Positions 9,126 through 16,655 of a stretch of DNA of 64,000 nt are shown in pieces. The notes under the pieces are model-generated. The model was not told the DNA's origin. It saw only the letters and a program-made list of their open reading frames with translations, and searched no databases. Position 1 is the first letter of the stretch, and each line of letters begins with the position of its first letter. Source of the stretch: Anoxybacillus tepidamans PS2. Lineage in GTDB: Bacteria; Bacillota; Bacilli; Bacillales; Anoxybacillaceae. Position numbers and translations under genes: made by a program. The stretch spans positions 1 through 64,000 of the forward strand of contig NZ_JHVN01000010.1 of NCBI RefSeq assembly GCF_000620165.1, written 5' to 3'.

Positions 9126-9623
9126 ATGATCGCTTGGCAAGAGGAAGAAACGATATTTGCTCCATTGAATGGGAGGGTGATCCCTATTGAAGAAGTGCCG
9201 AATCCAACGTTTTCTCATAAGTTTTTAGGTGATGGGATTGCCATCATACCAAGTGATGGTAAAGTGGTATCGCCAGTCGATGGTCGGATCATTAATATTT
9301 TCGGTTCCAAGCATGCGATCGGCATTTTATCCGATAAAGGGTTAGAGATTTTGATTCATGTTGGACTAGAAACGGTGTTGCTCAACGGAGAGGGGTTTAC
9401 CTTGCACGTAAAACGGGGGGAACGGGTAAAAAAAGGGGATTTATTACTTTCGTTTAATTTACGATTCATTAAGAGAAAAGCGGCTAGCATCGTAACCCCT
9501 ATTATTATTACAAACAGCGAGATGACGAGCGATATGAAACTCGTATCCCCTAAAACATGTATCGCAGGACAAAGCGCCTTATTGCAGGTAGCCATGAAAA
9601 AGTCGTATTTGTTTAAAGTTTAA
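9126..9623 (+). CDS. Glucose-type PTS EIIA protein, copy 1
   Basis: The 165-aa single-domain EIIA (Crr family) carries phosphoryl groups from HPr to an EIIB domain. The phosphorylated His is H78 in EILIHVGLETV and the supporting His is H63 in SKHAIG. It resembles the next gene but has diverged, with a more basic C-terminal half (FIKRKAAS, MKKSYLFKV). Because the downstream TreP lacks an EIIA domain, a soluble EIIA is needed. The gene and its promoter are a tandem duplicate of the unit at 9850-10416. It has its own terminator, so it can be expressed separately. Confidence 0.85.
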   Translation: MIAWQEEETIFAPLNGRVIPIEEVPNPTFSHKFLGDGIAIIPSDGKVVSPVDGRIINIFGSKHAIGILSDKGLEILIHVGLETVLLNGEGFTLHVKRGERVKKGDLLLSFNLRFIKRKAASIVTPIIITNSEMTSDMKLVSPKTCIAGQSALLQVAMKKSYLFKV

Positions 9624-9639
9624 ATAATTCGAATGGGGA

Positions 9640-9672
9640 AAAGCGGTTTATTAACAGGACCGCTTTTTATTA
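9640..9672 (+). terminator. Terminator between the two EIIA genes
   Basis: AAGCGGT (9641-9647) pairs with ACCGCTT (9659-9665), followed by TTTATTATTT. Confidence 0.75.
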
Positions 9673-9849
9673 TTTGCGATTAATAGCTAGTTCTCGGTTC
9701 CAAAGCCGTAAAACGCATTGTTGTATTTATACTGCTTGTTCAGTGTCGCTAAACGCTTCTTCTCTCGTAGAAGATAAATCTAGGAGTTATAATTAAAAGG
9801 AAACCGTTGCCGGGTAGCGAATGTTTTATTCGAGTTAAAAACATTTTTA

Positions 9850-9917
9850 TTGACGAACCTGTATATACAAGTTAGAATGAAATTAACTTGTATATACAAG
9901 TTTTGAAAGCGGTTAAA
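9850..9917 (+). promoter_or_regulatory. TreR-controlled promoter 2 with two operators and a cre-like site
   Basis: TTGACG (9850-9855), 17 nt, TAGAAT (9873-9878). Operator 1, CCTGTATATACAAG (9858-9871), is in the spacer; operator 2, ACTTGTATATACAAGT (9886-9901), is a perfect 16-bp palindrome. TTGAAAGCGGTTAAA (9903-9917) is cre-like. The layout is the same as at 9037-9113, showing that promoter and gene were duplicated together. Confidence 0.85.
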
Positions 9918-9930
9918 AGGAGAGTTTATT

Positions 9931-10416
9931 ATGTTTAAAAAGTTATTTAAGAGAAAAGAAGAGACGATATTTGCTCCTTTAAGTGGTAGAGTAATTGATA
10001 TTGAGCAAGTACCGGATCCGACTTTTTCACAAAAATTGGTCGGCGAAGGAGTGGCTTTTGAACCTGCTGAAGGGATGGTAGTGTCACCCGTCAACGGAGA
10101 AATTATCCAGTTGTTTCATACGAAACACGCCATTGGCATTCGCTCTGAAACGGGGCTGGAAATATTAATTCACATAGGATTAGAGACTGTCATGTTGAAT
10201 GGCGAAGGATTTACTGCCCATGTTCAAGTGGGGGAGCGGGTGAAAGTAGGAGATCGTTTAATCACATTTGATCTCGATTTGATTAAGGAAAAAGCAGCTA
10301 GTTCGATAACGCCCGTTGTGATCACGAACTATGATATGGTTCAGTCGATGGAGAAACTATCAGTTTCTGAGGCAAAGGCAGGAATGGACTTATTGATGCG
10401 TATTACCACAAAGTAA
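9931..10416 (+). CDS. Glucose-type PTS EIIA protein, copy 2 (trehalose operon)
   Basis: The 161-aa EIIA has its active-site His at H81 in EILIHIGLETV and partner His H66 in TKHAIG. It is the first gene of the operon EIIA-treP-treC-treR, 34 nt ahead of treP, and is expected to phosphorylate the EIIB domain of TreP. AAAGGAGAG precedes the ATG. In B. subtilis TreP borrows EIIA from other systems; here dedicated EIIA genes are supplied. Confidence 0.9.
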   Translation: MFKKLFKRKEETIFAPLSGRVIDIEQVPDPTFSQKLVGEGVAFEPAEGMVVSPVNGEIIQLFHTKHAIGIRSETGLEILIHIGLETVMLNGEGFTAHVQVGERVKVGDRLITFDLDLIKEKAASSITPVVITNYDMVQSMEKLSVSEAKAGMDLLMRITTK

Positions 10417-10424
10417 CGTGTATT

Positions 10425-10439
10425 TTGTAAACGATTACG
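10425..10439 (+). promoter_or_regulatory. cre-like site before treP
   Basis: TTGTAAACGATTACG fits the CcpA cre consensus except at the last base. It lies between the EIIA stop and the treP ribosome site, a possible roadblock for catabolite repression. Confidence 0.45.
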
Positions 10440-10450
10440 GAGGGATCATC

Positions 10451-11863
10451 ATGAGTATAAGCAGACAATCAGTTGAAAAAATTATTGAATCGGTCGGCGG
10501 TAAAGACAATATCGTTGCGGCAACCCACTGCGTAACGCGTTTAAGATTCGCTTTAAAGGATGAGAGTAAAGTAGATAAAGAGACTCTTGAAAGCGTTGAC
10601 CTTGTGAAAGGTTCGTTTTCGGCAAATGGTCAGTTTCAAGTTGTCATTGGCCAAGGTCTCGTCGATAAAGTCTACAATGAAATGATCGAAATGACAGGAT
10701 TAGGCCGCGCCACGAAACAGGAGATTAAAGACGCGGCAGAAGCGAAGCTCAATCCGCTTCAACGAGCGATTAAAACGTTGGCGGATATTTTTATCCCGAT
10801 CTTACCGGCGATCGTAACGGCGGGTTTGTTAATGGGGGTTAACAATGTATTAACAGGCCCAGGCATTTTTTATGAAGGCAAGTCGTTTGTTGAGGTGCAT
10901 AAAGAGTGGGCGGATTTTGCGAGCATTATTAACTTAATTGCCAATACCGCTTTCGTGTTTTTACCGGGATTAATTGGTTGGTCTGCCGTAACGAAGTTTG
11001 GCGGCGGTCCGTTATTGGGGATCGTTCTTGGATTGATGCTTGTCCATCCTGATTTGTTAAATGCATGGGGATGGGGAGCGGCAAAGGAAAAAGGAGAGAT
11101 TCCAGTATGGCATCTGTTTGGATTTGATGTACAGAAAGTAGGATATCAAGGCCAAGTATTGCCAGTTCTCGTTGCGTCCTATGTGTTGGCGAAAACGGAG
11201 CAGTTTTTGCGAAAGCGAATTCCTGATGCGTTTCAATTATTGCTTGTTGCGCCAATTTCCTTACTTATTACAGGATTTTTAGCGTTTATTGCTATTGGTC
11301 CGGTTACATTTTCCATTGGTAATGCGATCACAAGTGTATTTGTAACGATTTTCCATAACGTTCCGGCCGTTGGAGGCTTCCTATACGGAGCGCTATATGC
11401 GCCATTGGTCGTGACCGGAATGCATCATACGTTTTTGCCTGTCGATTTGCAGCTTATTTCTAGCACGGGCGGTACATTTTTATGGCCGATTCTAGCGCTT
11501 TCAAATATCGCCCAAGGTTCAGCGGCACTAGCGATGATGTTCTTGGCGAAAGATGAGAAATTAAGAGGGCTTTCGTTGACATCGGCTGTCTCTGCGTATT
11601 TGGGCATTACAGAACCAGCGATGTTCGGGGTGAATTTGCGCTTCCGCTACCCATTTATTTCGGCGATGACCGGAGCGGCTATCGGCGGCATGTTCATTAC
11701 ATTGAACAAAGTGATCGCTGCATCGATCGGTGTTGGTGGCTTGCCGGGATTTTTATCCATCGTACCGCAAAAATGGGCGCCTTTCTTCATTGGCATGGCG
11801 ATCGCCATCGTTGTTCCGTTTGTTCTTACATTTGTATTTGGTAAACTGCGCAAAGAAAAATGA
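10451..11863 (+). CDS. treP: Trehalose-specific PTS EIIBC permease
   Basis: The 470-aa membrane protein takes up trehalose and delivers trehalose-6-phosphate. The EIIB domain comes first, with phosphorylated Cys27 in VAATHCVTRLRF, then the EIIC domain with about ten membrane segments from residue 105 and the GMHHTFLPVD and GITEPAMFGVN motifs common to glucose-superfamily EIIC. There is no EIIA domain, which explains the adjacent EIIA genes. The start at 10451 is chosen because ACGGAGGG lies about 7 nt upstream; an earlier in-frame ATG at 10418 has none. Sucrose or beta-glucoside transport is less likely given treC and treR. Confidence 0.9.
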   Translation: MSISRQSVEKIIESVGGKDNIVAATHCVTRLRFALKDESKVDKETLESVDLVKGSFSANGQFQVVIGQGLVDKVYNEMIEMTGLGRATKQEIKDAAEAKLNPLQRAIKTLADIFIPILPAIVTAGLLMGVNNVLTGPGIFYEGKSFVEVHKEWADFASIINLIANTAFVFLPGLIGWSAVTKFGGGPLLGIVLGLMLVHPDLLNAWGWGAAKEKGEIPVWHLFGFDVQKVGYQGQVLPVLVASYVLAKTEQFLRKRIPDAFQLLLVAPISLLITGFLAFIAIGPVTFSIGNAITSVFVTIFHNVPAVGGFLYGALYAPLVVTGMHHTFLPVDLQLISSTGGTFLWPILALSNIAQGSAALAMMFLAKDEKLRGLSLTSAVSAYLGITEPAMFGVNLRFRYPFISAMTGAAIGGMFITLNKVIAASIGVGGLPGFLSIVPQKWAPFFIGMAIAIVVPFVLTFVFGKLRKEK

Positions 11864-11876
11864 TAGCGATCAAATA

Positions 11877-11905
11877 CTTCTAACTAAACTATGTGCTAAA
11901 TAACC
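11877..11905 (+). other. Ter1, putative RTP-binding replication terminator
   Basis: CTAACTAAACTATGTG then CTAAATAACC matches the B. subtilis Ter core (CTATGTACYAAAT) at nearly every position and keeps the upstream CTAA. It sits between treP and treC, inside the operon. Confidence 0.75.
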
Positions 11906-11983
11906 AATAAAGATGTGACATACCATTGGCACGCAATCGCCAATGGTATCGTTTTTGCATGTTGTGTAGAGAGGTGGAATCAG

Positions 11984-13672
11984 ATGGAAGAAAAACAATG
12001 GTGGAAAAAGGCGGTCGTTTATCAAATTTATCCAAAAAGTTTTAAAGATACAAACGGTGATGGAATCGGTGACTTGCAAGGAATTATCGAAAAGCTTGAT
12101 TATTTAAAGATGCTTGGAATCGACGTCATTTGGTTGACGCCGATTTATCAATCGCCGCAACGCGATAACGGCTACGACATTAGCGACTATTTTAGCATTC
12201 ATCAAGATTACGGAACGATGGAAGACTTTGAGCGTTTGCTTGCTGAAGCGCACCAACGAGGAATCAAGATTATAATGGATATGGTCGTAAACCATACTTC
12301 TACGGAACATGAATGGTTTAAGCAAGCGCGTTCATCGAAGGACAATCCATACCGCCATTTTTATATTTGGAAAGATGCCAAACCAGATGGAAGCGCCCCG
12401 ACAAACTGGCAGTCGAAATTTGGCGGCTCAGCTTGGGAATATGATGAACAAACGGGCCAATATTACTTGCACCTATTTGATGTCACCCAGGCGGATTTAA
12501 ATTGGGAAAATGAAGAACTGCGCCAGAAAATTTATGAGATGATGCATTTTTGGTTTCAAAAAGGCATCGATGGTTTTCGGTTAGACGTCATTAATTTAAT
12601 TTCCAAAGATCAGCGTTTCTTGGATGATGATGGTTCGGTGCCGCCGGGGGATGGACGCAAATTTTACACAGACGGACCGCGGATTCATGAATTTTTGCAA
12701 GAGATGAATCGGGAAGTGTTTTCGAAATACAACATTATGACAGTCGGTGAGATGTCATCCACAACGATTGACCATTGCATCAAATACACAAAGCCGGAAC
12801 GGCAAGAGTTAAATATGACGTTTAATTTCCATCACTTAAAAGTTGACTATCCAAATGGAGAAAAATGGACAGTTGCCGCTTTTGATTTTCTAGAGTTAAA
12901 AAGAATTTTATCTACTTGGCAAGTTGAAATGAACAAAGGCGGCGGCTGGAACGCTTTATTCTGGTGCAACCATGATCAGCCGCGCATCGTTTCGCGGTAT
13001 GGGGATGATGGACGATATCGAAAAGAATCGGCTAAAATGCTAGCGACGGTAATTCATTTGATGCAAGGTACGCCATATATTTACCAAGGTGAAGAAATCG
13101 GAATGACCGATCCGAAATTCAATCGAATTGAAGATTATCGAGACGTGGAATCGTTAAATATGTATCAAATTTTGCGGGAACAAGGTAAAACGGAGGAAGA
13201 AGTTCTGGAAATTTTAAAGCGCAAATCGCGCGACAATTCACGAACGCCGATGCAGTGGGATGACAGCATACATGCTGGATTTACGATAGGCACTCCTTGG
13301 ATTGATGTTGCTCCAAATTATCGTGACATCAATGTAAAACAGGCACTCGAAGATCCGACATCGATCTTTTACCATTACAAACGTCTTATTGAATTACGAA
13401 AACAGTATGACATTATTACAATGGGAGACTATAAGTTATTATTAGAAGACGATCCACAAATTTTCGCCTACGTCCGAAACGGCGAGAACGAAAAGGTTCT
13501 TGTTGTTAACAACTTTTTTGCAAAAGAAACGATGTTTGTATTGCCGAATGACTTTGATATTGAAGGATATAACAGCCGGATTTTGTTGTCTAATTACGAG
13601 AATTCATCGCAATGCGTGCATAAAGTCCCATTGCGTCCATACGAATCGATTGTGTATCATTTAACAAAATGA
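11984..13672 (+). CDS. treC: Trehalose-6-phosphate hydrolase
   Basis: The 562-aa GH13 enzyme splits trehalose-6-phosphate into glucose and glucose-6-phosphate in the cytosol. The family motifs are present: MDMVVNHTS (region I), DGFRLDVINLI (nucleophile Asp), MTVGEMSS (acid Glu) and CNHDQPRIVSR (third acidic residue). Length matches Bacillus TreA/TreC. The ATG at 11984 follows AGAGGTGG; upstream in-frame starts are not supported. An oligo-1,6-glucosidase has the same fold, but the position between treP and treR decides. Also called treA in Bacillus. Confidence 0.93.
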   Translation: MEEKQWWKKAVVYQIYPKSFKDTNGDGIGDLQGIIEKLDYLKMLGIDVIWLTPIYQSPQRDNGYDISDYFSIHQDYGTMEDFERLLAEAHQRGIKIIMDMVVNHTSTEHEWFKQARSSKDNPYRHFYIWKDAKPDGSAPTNWQSKFGGSAWEYDEQTGQYYLHLFDVTQADLNWENEELRQKIYEMMHFWFQKGIDGFRLDVINLISKDQRFLDDDGSVPPGDGRKFYTDGPRIHEFLQEMNREVFSKYNIMTVGEMSSTTIDHCIKYTKPERQELNMTFNFHHLKVDYPNGEKWTVAAFDFLELKRILSTWQVEMNKGGGWNALFWCNHDQPRIVSRYGDDGRYRKESAKMLATVIHLMQGTPYIYQGEEIGMTDPKFNRIEDYRDVESLNMYQILREQGKTEEEVLEILKRKSRDNSRTPMQWDDSIHAGFTIGTPWIDVAPNYRDINVKQALEDPTSIFYHYKRLIELRKQYDIITMGDYKLLLEDDPQIFAYVRNGENEKVLVVNNFFAKETMFVLPNDFDIEGYNSRILLSNYENSSQCVHKVPLRPYESIVYHLTK

Positions 13673-13695
13673 TACAATACAATTCGGTGATGACC

Positions 13696-14412
13696 ATGAA
13701 AGAGAATAAGTTTTTAGCCATTTATAACGATATTTTGCTTCATATTCGCAAAGGTACATTTCAACCGAACGATAAATTGCCCTCTGAAAACGAGTTATCC
13801 CAGCGGTACAATACGTCGCGAGAAACGATTCGTAAAGCGTTAAATCTTTTATCGGAGCATGGCTATATTCAGAAAATTAAAGGAAAAGGTTCGATTGTTC
13901 TTGATGTCGGAAAATATGATTTTCCTGTATCAGGATTGGTCAGCTTTAAAGAATTGACACAAAAAATGAAAAAACCGGCCCGAACGATTGTGCACGAACT
14001 GGAAAAAGTCGAACCTGATGAATATATTAAAAGGCATTTAGGTGTTACGAGCAAAGACGAAGTATGGAGAGTTGTGCGTGCTAGGGAAATCGAGGGTGAA
14101 AAAATCATTTTAGATAAGGATTTTTTTAATGAAAAATTTGTTCCATTGCTTACGCGCGACATTTGTGAAAACTCGATTTATGAATATATTGAGAACGAAT
14201 TAAAGCTCAAAATTAGTTTTGCCAAGAAAGAAATGTTTGTTGATCAAGTGACGGATGAAGATCAAAAATATTTAGATTTAAACGGCTATGAACATATTGT
14301 TGTAGTGAAAAATTTTGTGTATTTAGAAGATGCCAGTCTGTTTCAGTATACTGAATCGAGACATCGGCTCGATAAATTCCGATTTGTTGATTTTGCGCGA
14401 AGAACACAGTGA
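13696..14412 (+). CDS. treR: Trehalose operon repressor, GntR family
   Basis: The 238-aa regulator has an N-terminal GntR winged helix (LPSENELSQRYNTSRETIRKAL spans about residues 28-49, split here as LPSENELSQ and TSRETIRKAL) and a C-terminal UTRA effector domain that binds trehalose-6-phosphate in the family. It is expected to bind the four TGTATATACA palindromes at the two EIIA promoters. The start at 13696 (MKENKF) aligns with B. subtilis TreR as I recall it; an ATG at 13669 overlapping the treC stop is the alternative. Confidence 0.9.
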   Translation: MKENKFLAIYNDILLHIRKGTFQPNDKLPSENELSQRYNTSRETIRKALNLLSEHGYIQKIKGKGSIVLDVGKYDFPVSGLVSFKELTQKMKKPARTIVHELEKVEPDEYIKRHLGVTSKDEVWRVVRAREIEGEKIILDKDFFNEKFVPLLTRDICENSIYEYIENELKLKISFAKKEMFVDQVTDEDQKYLDLNGYEHIVVVKNFVYLEDASLFQYTESRHRLDKFRFVDFARRTQ

Positions 14413-14448
14413 ACTGCATTTGTCCGATGACAAATGCAGTTTTTTTAA
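14412..14448 (+). terminator. Terminator of the trehalose operon
   Basis: AACTGCATTTGTC (14412-14424) pairs perfectly with GACAAATGCAGTT (14429-14441), followed by TTTTTT. Confidence 0.9.
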
Positions 14449-14456
14449 TCCAATCT

Positions 14457-14485
14457 AATTTTATTAAACTATGTTCTAAATAATC
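14457..14485 (+). other. Ter2, putative RTP-binding replication terminator
   Basis: ATTAAACTATG followed by TTCTAAATAATC. It shares 17 bases (CTATGTTCTAAATAATC) with Ter3, in the same orientation as Ter1. Just after the treR terminator. Confidence 0.75.
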
Positions 14486-14547
14486 AATAATAAGTAATAG
14501 TTTTTAGTATTTATGGTCATCCTTTTAATGAGAGGTGGTGAGAGTAG

Positions 14548-15960
14548 TTGCAAGGTACATGGATTTCACTATTGCCGTTTCTTGTTGTAATTCCACTCGC
14601 TATTTGGTTGCGCGAGATACTGCCAGGACTTGTCGCGGGCTTGTTAGTCGGTGCGTTTTTGTTAGAAGGTCACTGGCTTCGCTTTATTGAACGAGCGGTA
14701 GATGCGTTGCTGCAAACGGCGACGGAAATGGGGCATATGAAAGTCATTGCTTTTCTTTATTTATTTGGTGCGCTCATTGGCATGATGCAAATTACAGGTG
14801 GGATGAAAGGATTTGTTCAATGGATTAGCGGAAAAATCCATACGAAGCGTCGTTTGCTGATGTTTATTTGGTTGACCATTCCTTTTACGTTTTTTACTCC
14901 TATGTTTCGCATCATGCTCATTGGTCCTGTGATGAAATCGATGATCGAAAAATTTCGTATGGATAAACGAAAAATGGCGTATATGATTGATGTTTCCACG
15001 GAGCCAATTATCGTATTATTACCGATTGCTACGGCCTTTGTCGGATTTATGACATCTGTTGTTGAGGGGGGGCTCCGTCAGAATGAAATTAATACATCAG
15101 CTTATCATCTTTTTGTCGCGAGTTTACCTTATAATTTTTTTGCGATCATCGGGCTTGTTGTGGGGCTAGTGAGTACGTTTCGAAACATTCATATTGGAAG
15201 TGAAGAACATGAGAAGGAAGAAGAGGAGGCAAATTCGTTTCATCGGCTGGGGATTAAAAAAGAACTGGCGCTCGTTGTAGGCGAACCGCTTCATCTGTTA
15301 TTTCCACTTGGTCTCGTTTTGATCCTCACGTTATTCTTCTTTTGGTACGATGGAACGAGCAAGGGAGCCAAAACAATCATTTCCGCGTTTTCTAGTGCGG
15401 ATGCGTCGTTTGCGATGGTAATGGCGCTGTTTGTAACATTGATCACAACAGCGATGTTTTATTTATTTCGCCGTCAAAAGCTCCATGAATTGATTTATCA
15501 CTTTTTTGATGGAGGCAACGAATTGATGGCGCCGATCGGCATGTTAATTCTTGTGTGGGCATTATCCTCTACAGCCGAAGGGTTAGGATTTTCCGAATAT
15601 ATTACTTCGACATTCGGAACATTTCTTCCAAAAGAAATTGTTCCTGCAACAATGTTTGCACTCGGTTCGCTCATCTCATATTTTATCGGAACGTCATGGG
15701 GAACATGGGGACTGTTTATGCCGCTTGGTGTGACGCTTGCAGCTGCGACAGGCGCTTCATTGCCAATGACGGTAGGAGCTGTGTTCGCCAGCGGAACGTT
15801 TGGCGCATTTGCTTCGCCGTTGGGAGATACAACGATTACGACCGCGTCAATTATGGATCTGGACATTATGGAATATGCCAAATATAAACTAAAAATCTCA
15901 TTATTGTGCGGAGTTTTGGCATTAGTTGGATACCTTGTGATTCCGTTTTTCTTCTTGTAA
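14548..15960 (+). CDS. NhaC-type Na+/H+ antiporter family membrane protein
   Basis: The 470-aa protein has about eleven to twelve hydrophobic segments and belongs to the Na+/H+ antiporter family (YuiF-like). Characteristic parts are FTPMFRIMLIGPVMKS, the charged cytosolic loop at residues 215-240 (EEHEKEEEEA), and the conserved C-terminal GTSWGTWGLFMPLG and FASPLGDTTITTASI. It starts at TTG (14548) behind GAGAGGTGGTGAG. It may instead exchange amino or organic acids with Na+, as some relatives do. Flanked on both sides by Ter sites. Confidence 0.75.
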   Translation: MQGTWISLLPFLVVIPLAIWLREILPGLVAGLLVGAFLLEGHWLRFIERAVDALLQTATEMGHMKVIAFLYLFGALIGMMQITGGMKGFVQWISGKIHTKRRLLMFIWLTIPFTFFTPMFRIMLIGPVMKSMIEKFRMDKRKMAYMIDVSTEPIIVLLPIATAFVGFMTSVVEGGLRQNEINTSAYHLFVASLPYNFFAIIGLVVGLVSTFRNIHIGSEEHEKEEEEANSFHRLGIKKELALVVGEPLHLLFPLGLVLILTLFFFWYDGTSKGAKTIISAFSSADASFAMVMALFVTLITTAMFYLFRRQKLHELIYHFFDGGNELMAPIGMLILVWALSSTAEGLGFSEYITSTFGTFLPKEIVPATMFALGSLISYFIGTSWGTWGLFMPLGVTLAAATGASLPMTVGAVFASGTFGAFASPLGDTTITTASIMDLDIMEYAKYKLKISLLCGVLALVGYLVIPFFFL

Positions 15961-15996
15961 ATCGAGTCGATGGTGTCATCCATCGACCCATTTAAA

Positions 15997-16025
15997 TATC
16001 AAAATAAACTATGTTCTAAATAATC
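15997..16025 (+). other. Ter3, putative RTP-binding replication terminator
   Basis: TATCAAAATAAACTATG followed by TTCTAAATAATC; the core is identical to Ter2 over 17 bases. It is between the antiporter and thioesterase genes, same orientation. Confidence 0.75.
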
Positions 16026-16086
16026 AACAAAAAAATAAAAATGTAATTGCAATAAGAACGAATTTGCATTATGATAAGAAAAACAT

Positions 16087-16100
16087 ACTGACTAGTCAGT
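16087..16100 (+). promoter_or_regulatory. Perfect palindrome, likely TetR-type operator
   Basis: ACTGACTAGTCAGT is a perfect 14-bp palindrome 19 nt upstream of the thioesterase start, in the position of a promoter operator. Such palindromes are typical of TetR-family regulators of acyl-CoA genes; no candidate regulator is in the window. Confidence 0.5.
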
Positions 16101-16119
16101 TAGAAAAGAGGAGAAGAAG

Positions 16120-16545
16120 ATGACGGTTCATACGACAACAATAGCGGTTCGTTTTTGTGAAACGGATGCTCTTGGTCATGTGAATAATACCAATTATTTT
16201 GTGTATCTAGAAGAAGCTCGAATCCGGCTGTTTGAACAGCTTGGATACAGTACAGATGTACATGAATGGCGATTTATTCTCGCGTCTGCTAAATGCGATT
16301 TTGTTCGTCAGGCATATTTCGGGCAGACGCTAGAGGTGGAAACTAATGTAGGGAACATCGGAAACAAAAGCTTCCAACTCGTTCACCGCATTTTAGATGC
16401 TAAAACAAAAGCATTGGTCGCTCTTGGAGAAGCAACGGTTGTCTATTTTAATTTTGAAACACAAAAAAGCGAACCAATTCCCGACGAACTGCGAAGACAT
16501 TTAGAAAAATACGCGGGGGCCGATATATCTAATCAGTTGAAATAA
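16120..16545 (+). CDS. Acyl-CoA thioesterase, 4HBT hot-dog fold
   Basis: The 141-aa single hot-dog domain has VRFCETDALGHVNNTNYF at residues 10-27, the 4-hydroxybenzoyl-CoA thioesterase signature with the catalytic Asp. These soluble enzymes hydrolyse acyl-CoA thioesters. AGAGGAGAAG precedes the ATG. A palindromic operator lies in the promoter region. The acyl-CoA dehydrogenase two genes downstream suggests fatty-acid metabolism, but they are not one transcript because a terminator follows this gene. Confidence 0.85.
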   Translation: MTVHTTTIAVRFCETDALGHVNNTNYFVYLEEARIRLFEQLGYSTDVHEWRFILASAKCDFVRQAYFGQTLEVETNVGNIGNKSFQLVHRILDAKTKALVALGEATVVYFNFETQKSEPIPDELRRHLEKYAGADISNQLK

Positions 16546-16547
16546 GC

Positions 16548-16580
16548 AAAAAACTGTCTAACCCGTTAGGCAGTTTTTTG
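16548..16580 (+). terminator. Terminator after thioesterase
   Basis: CTGTCTAAC (16554-16562) pairs with GTTAGGCAG (16565-16573), followed by TTTTTTG and flanked by A-runs upstream. Confidence 0.8.
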
Positions 16581-16655
16581 CTTTATTTTTATGAACGCTT
16601 TTGTCTTCAATACATACAGTATCAATACAAATGACCGAAGGGAGGGATTGAGAAA

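Noticed and set aside
15498-15983. 161-codon frame antisense to the antiporter gene
   Set aside because: Antisense shadow of a membrane protein gene; composition mirrors the sense strand.
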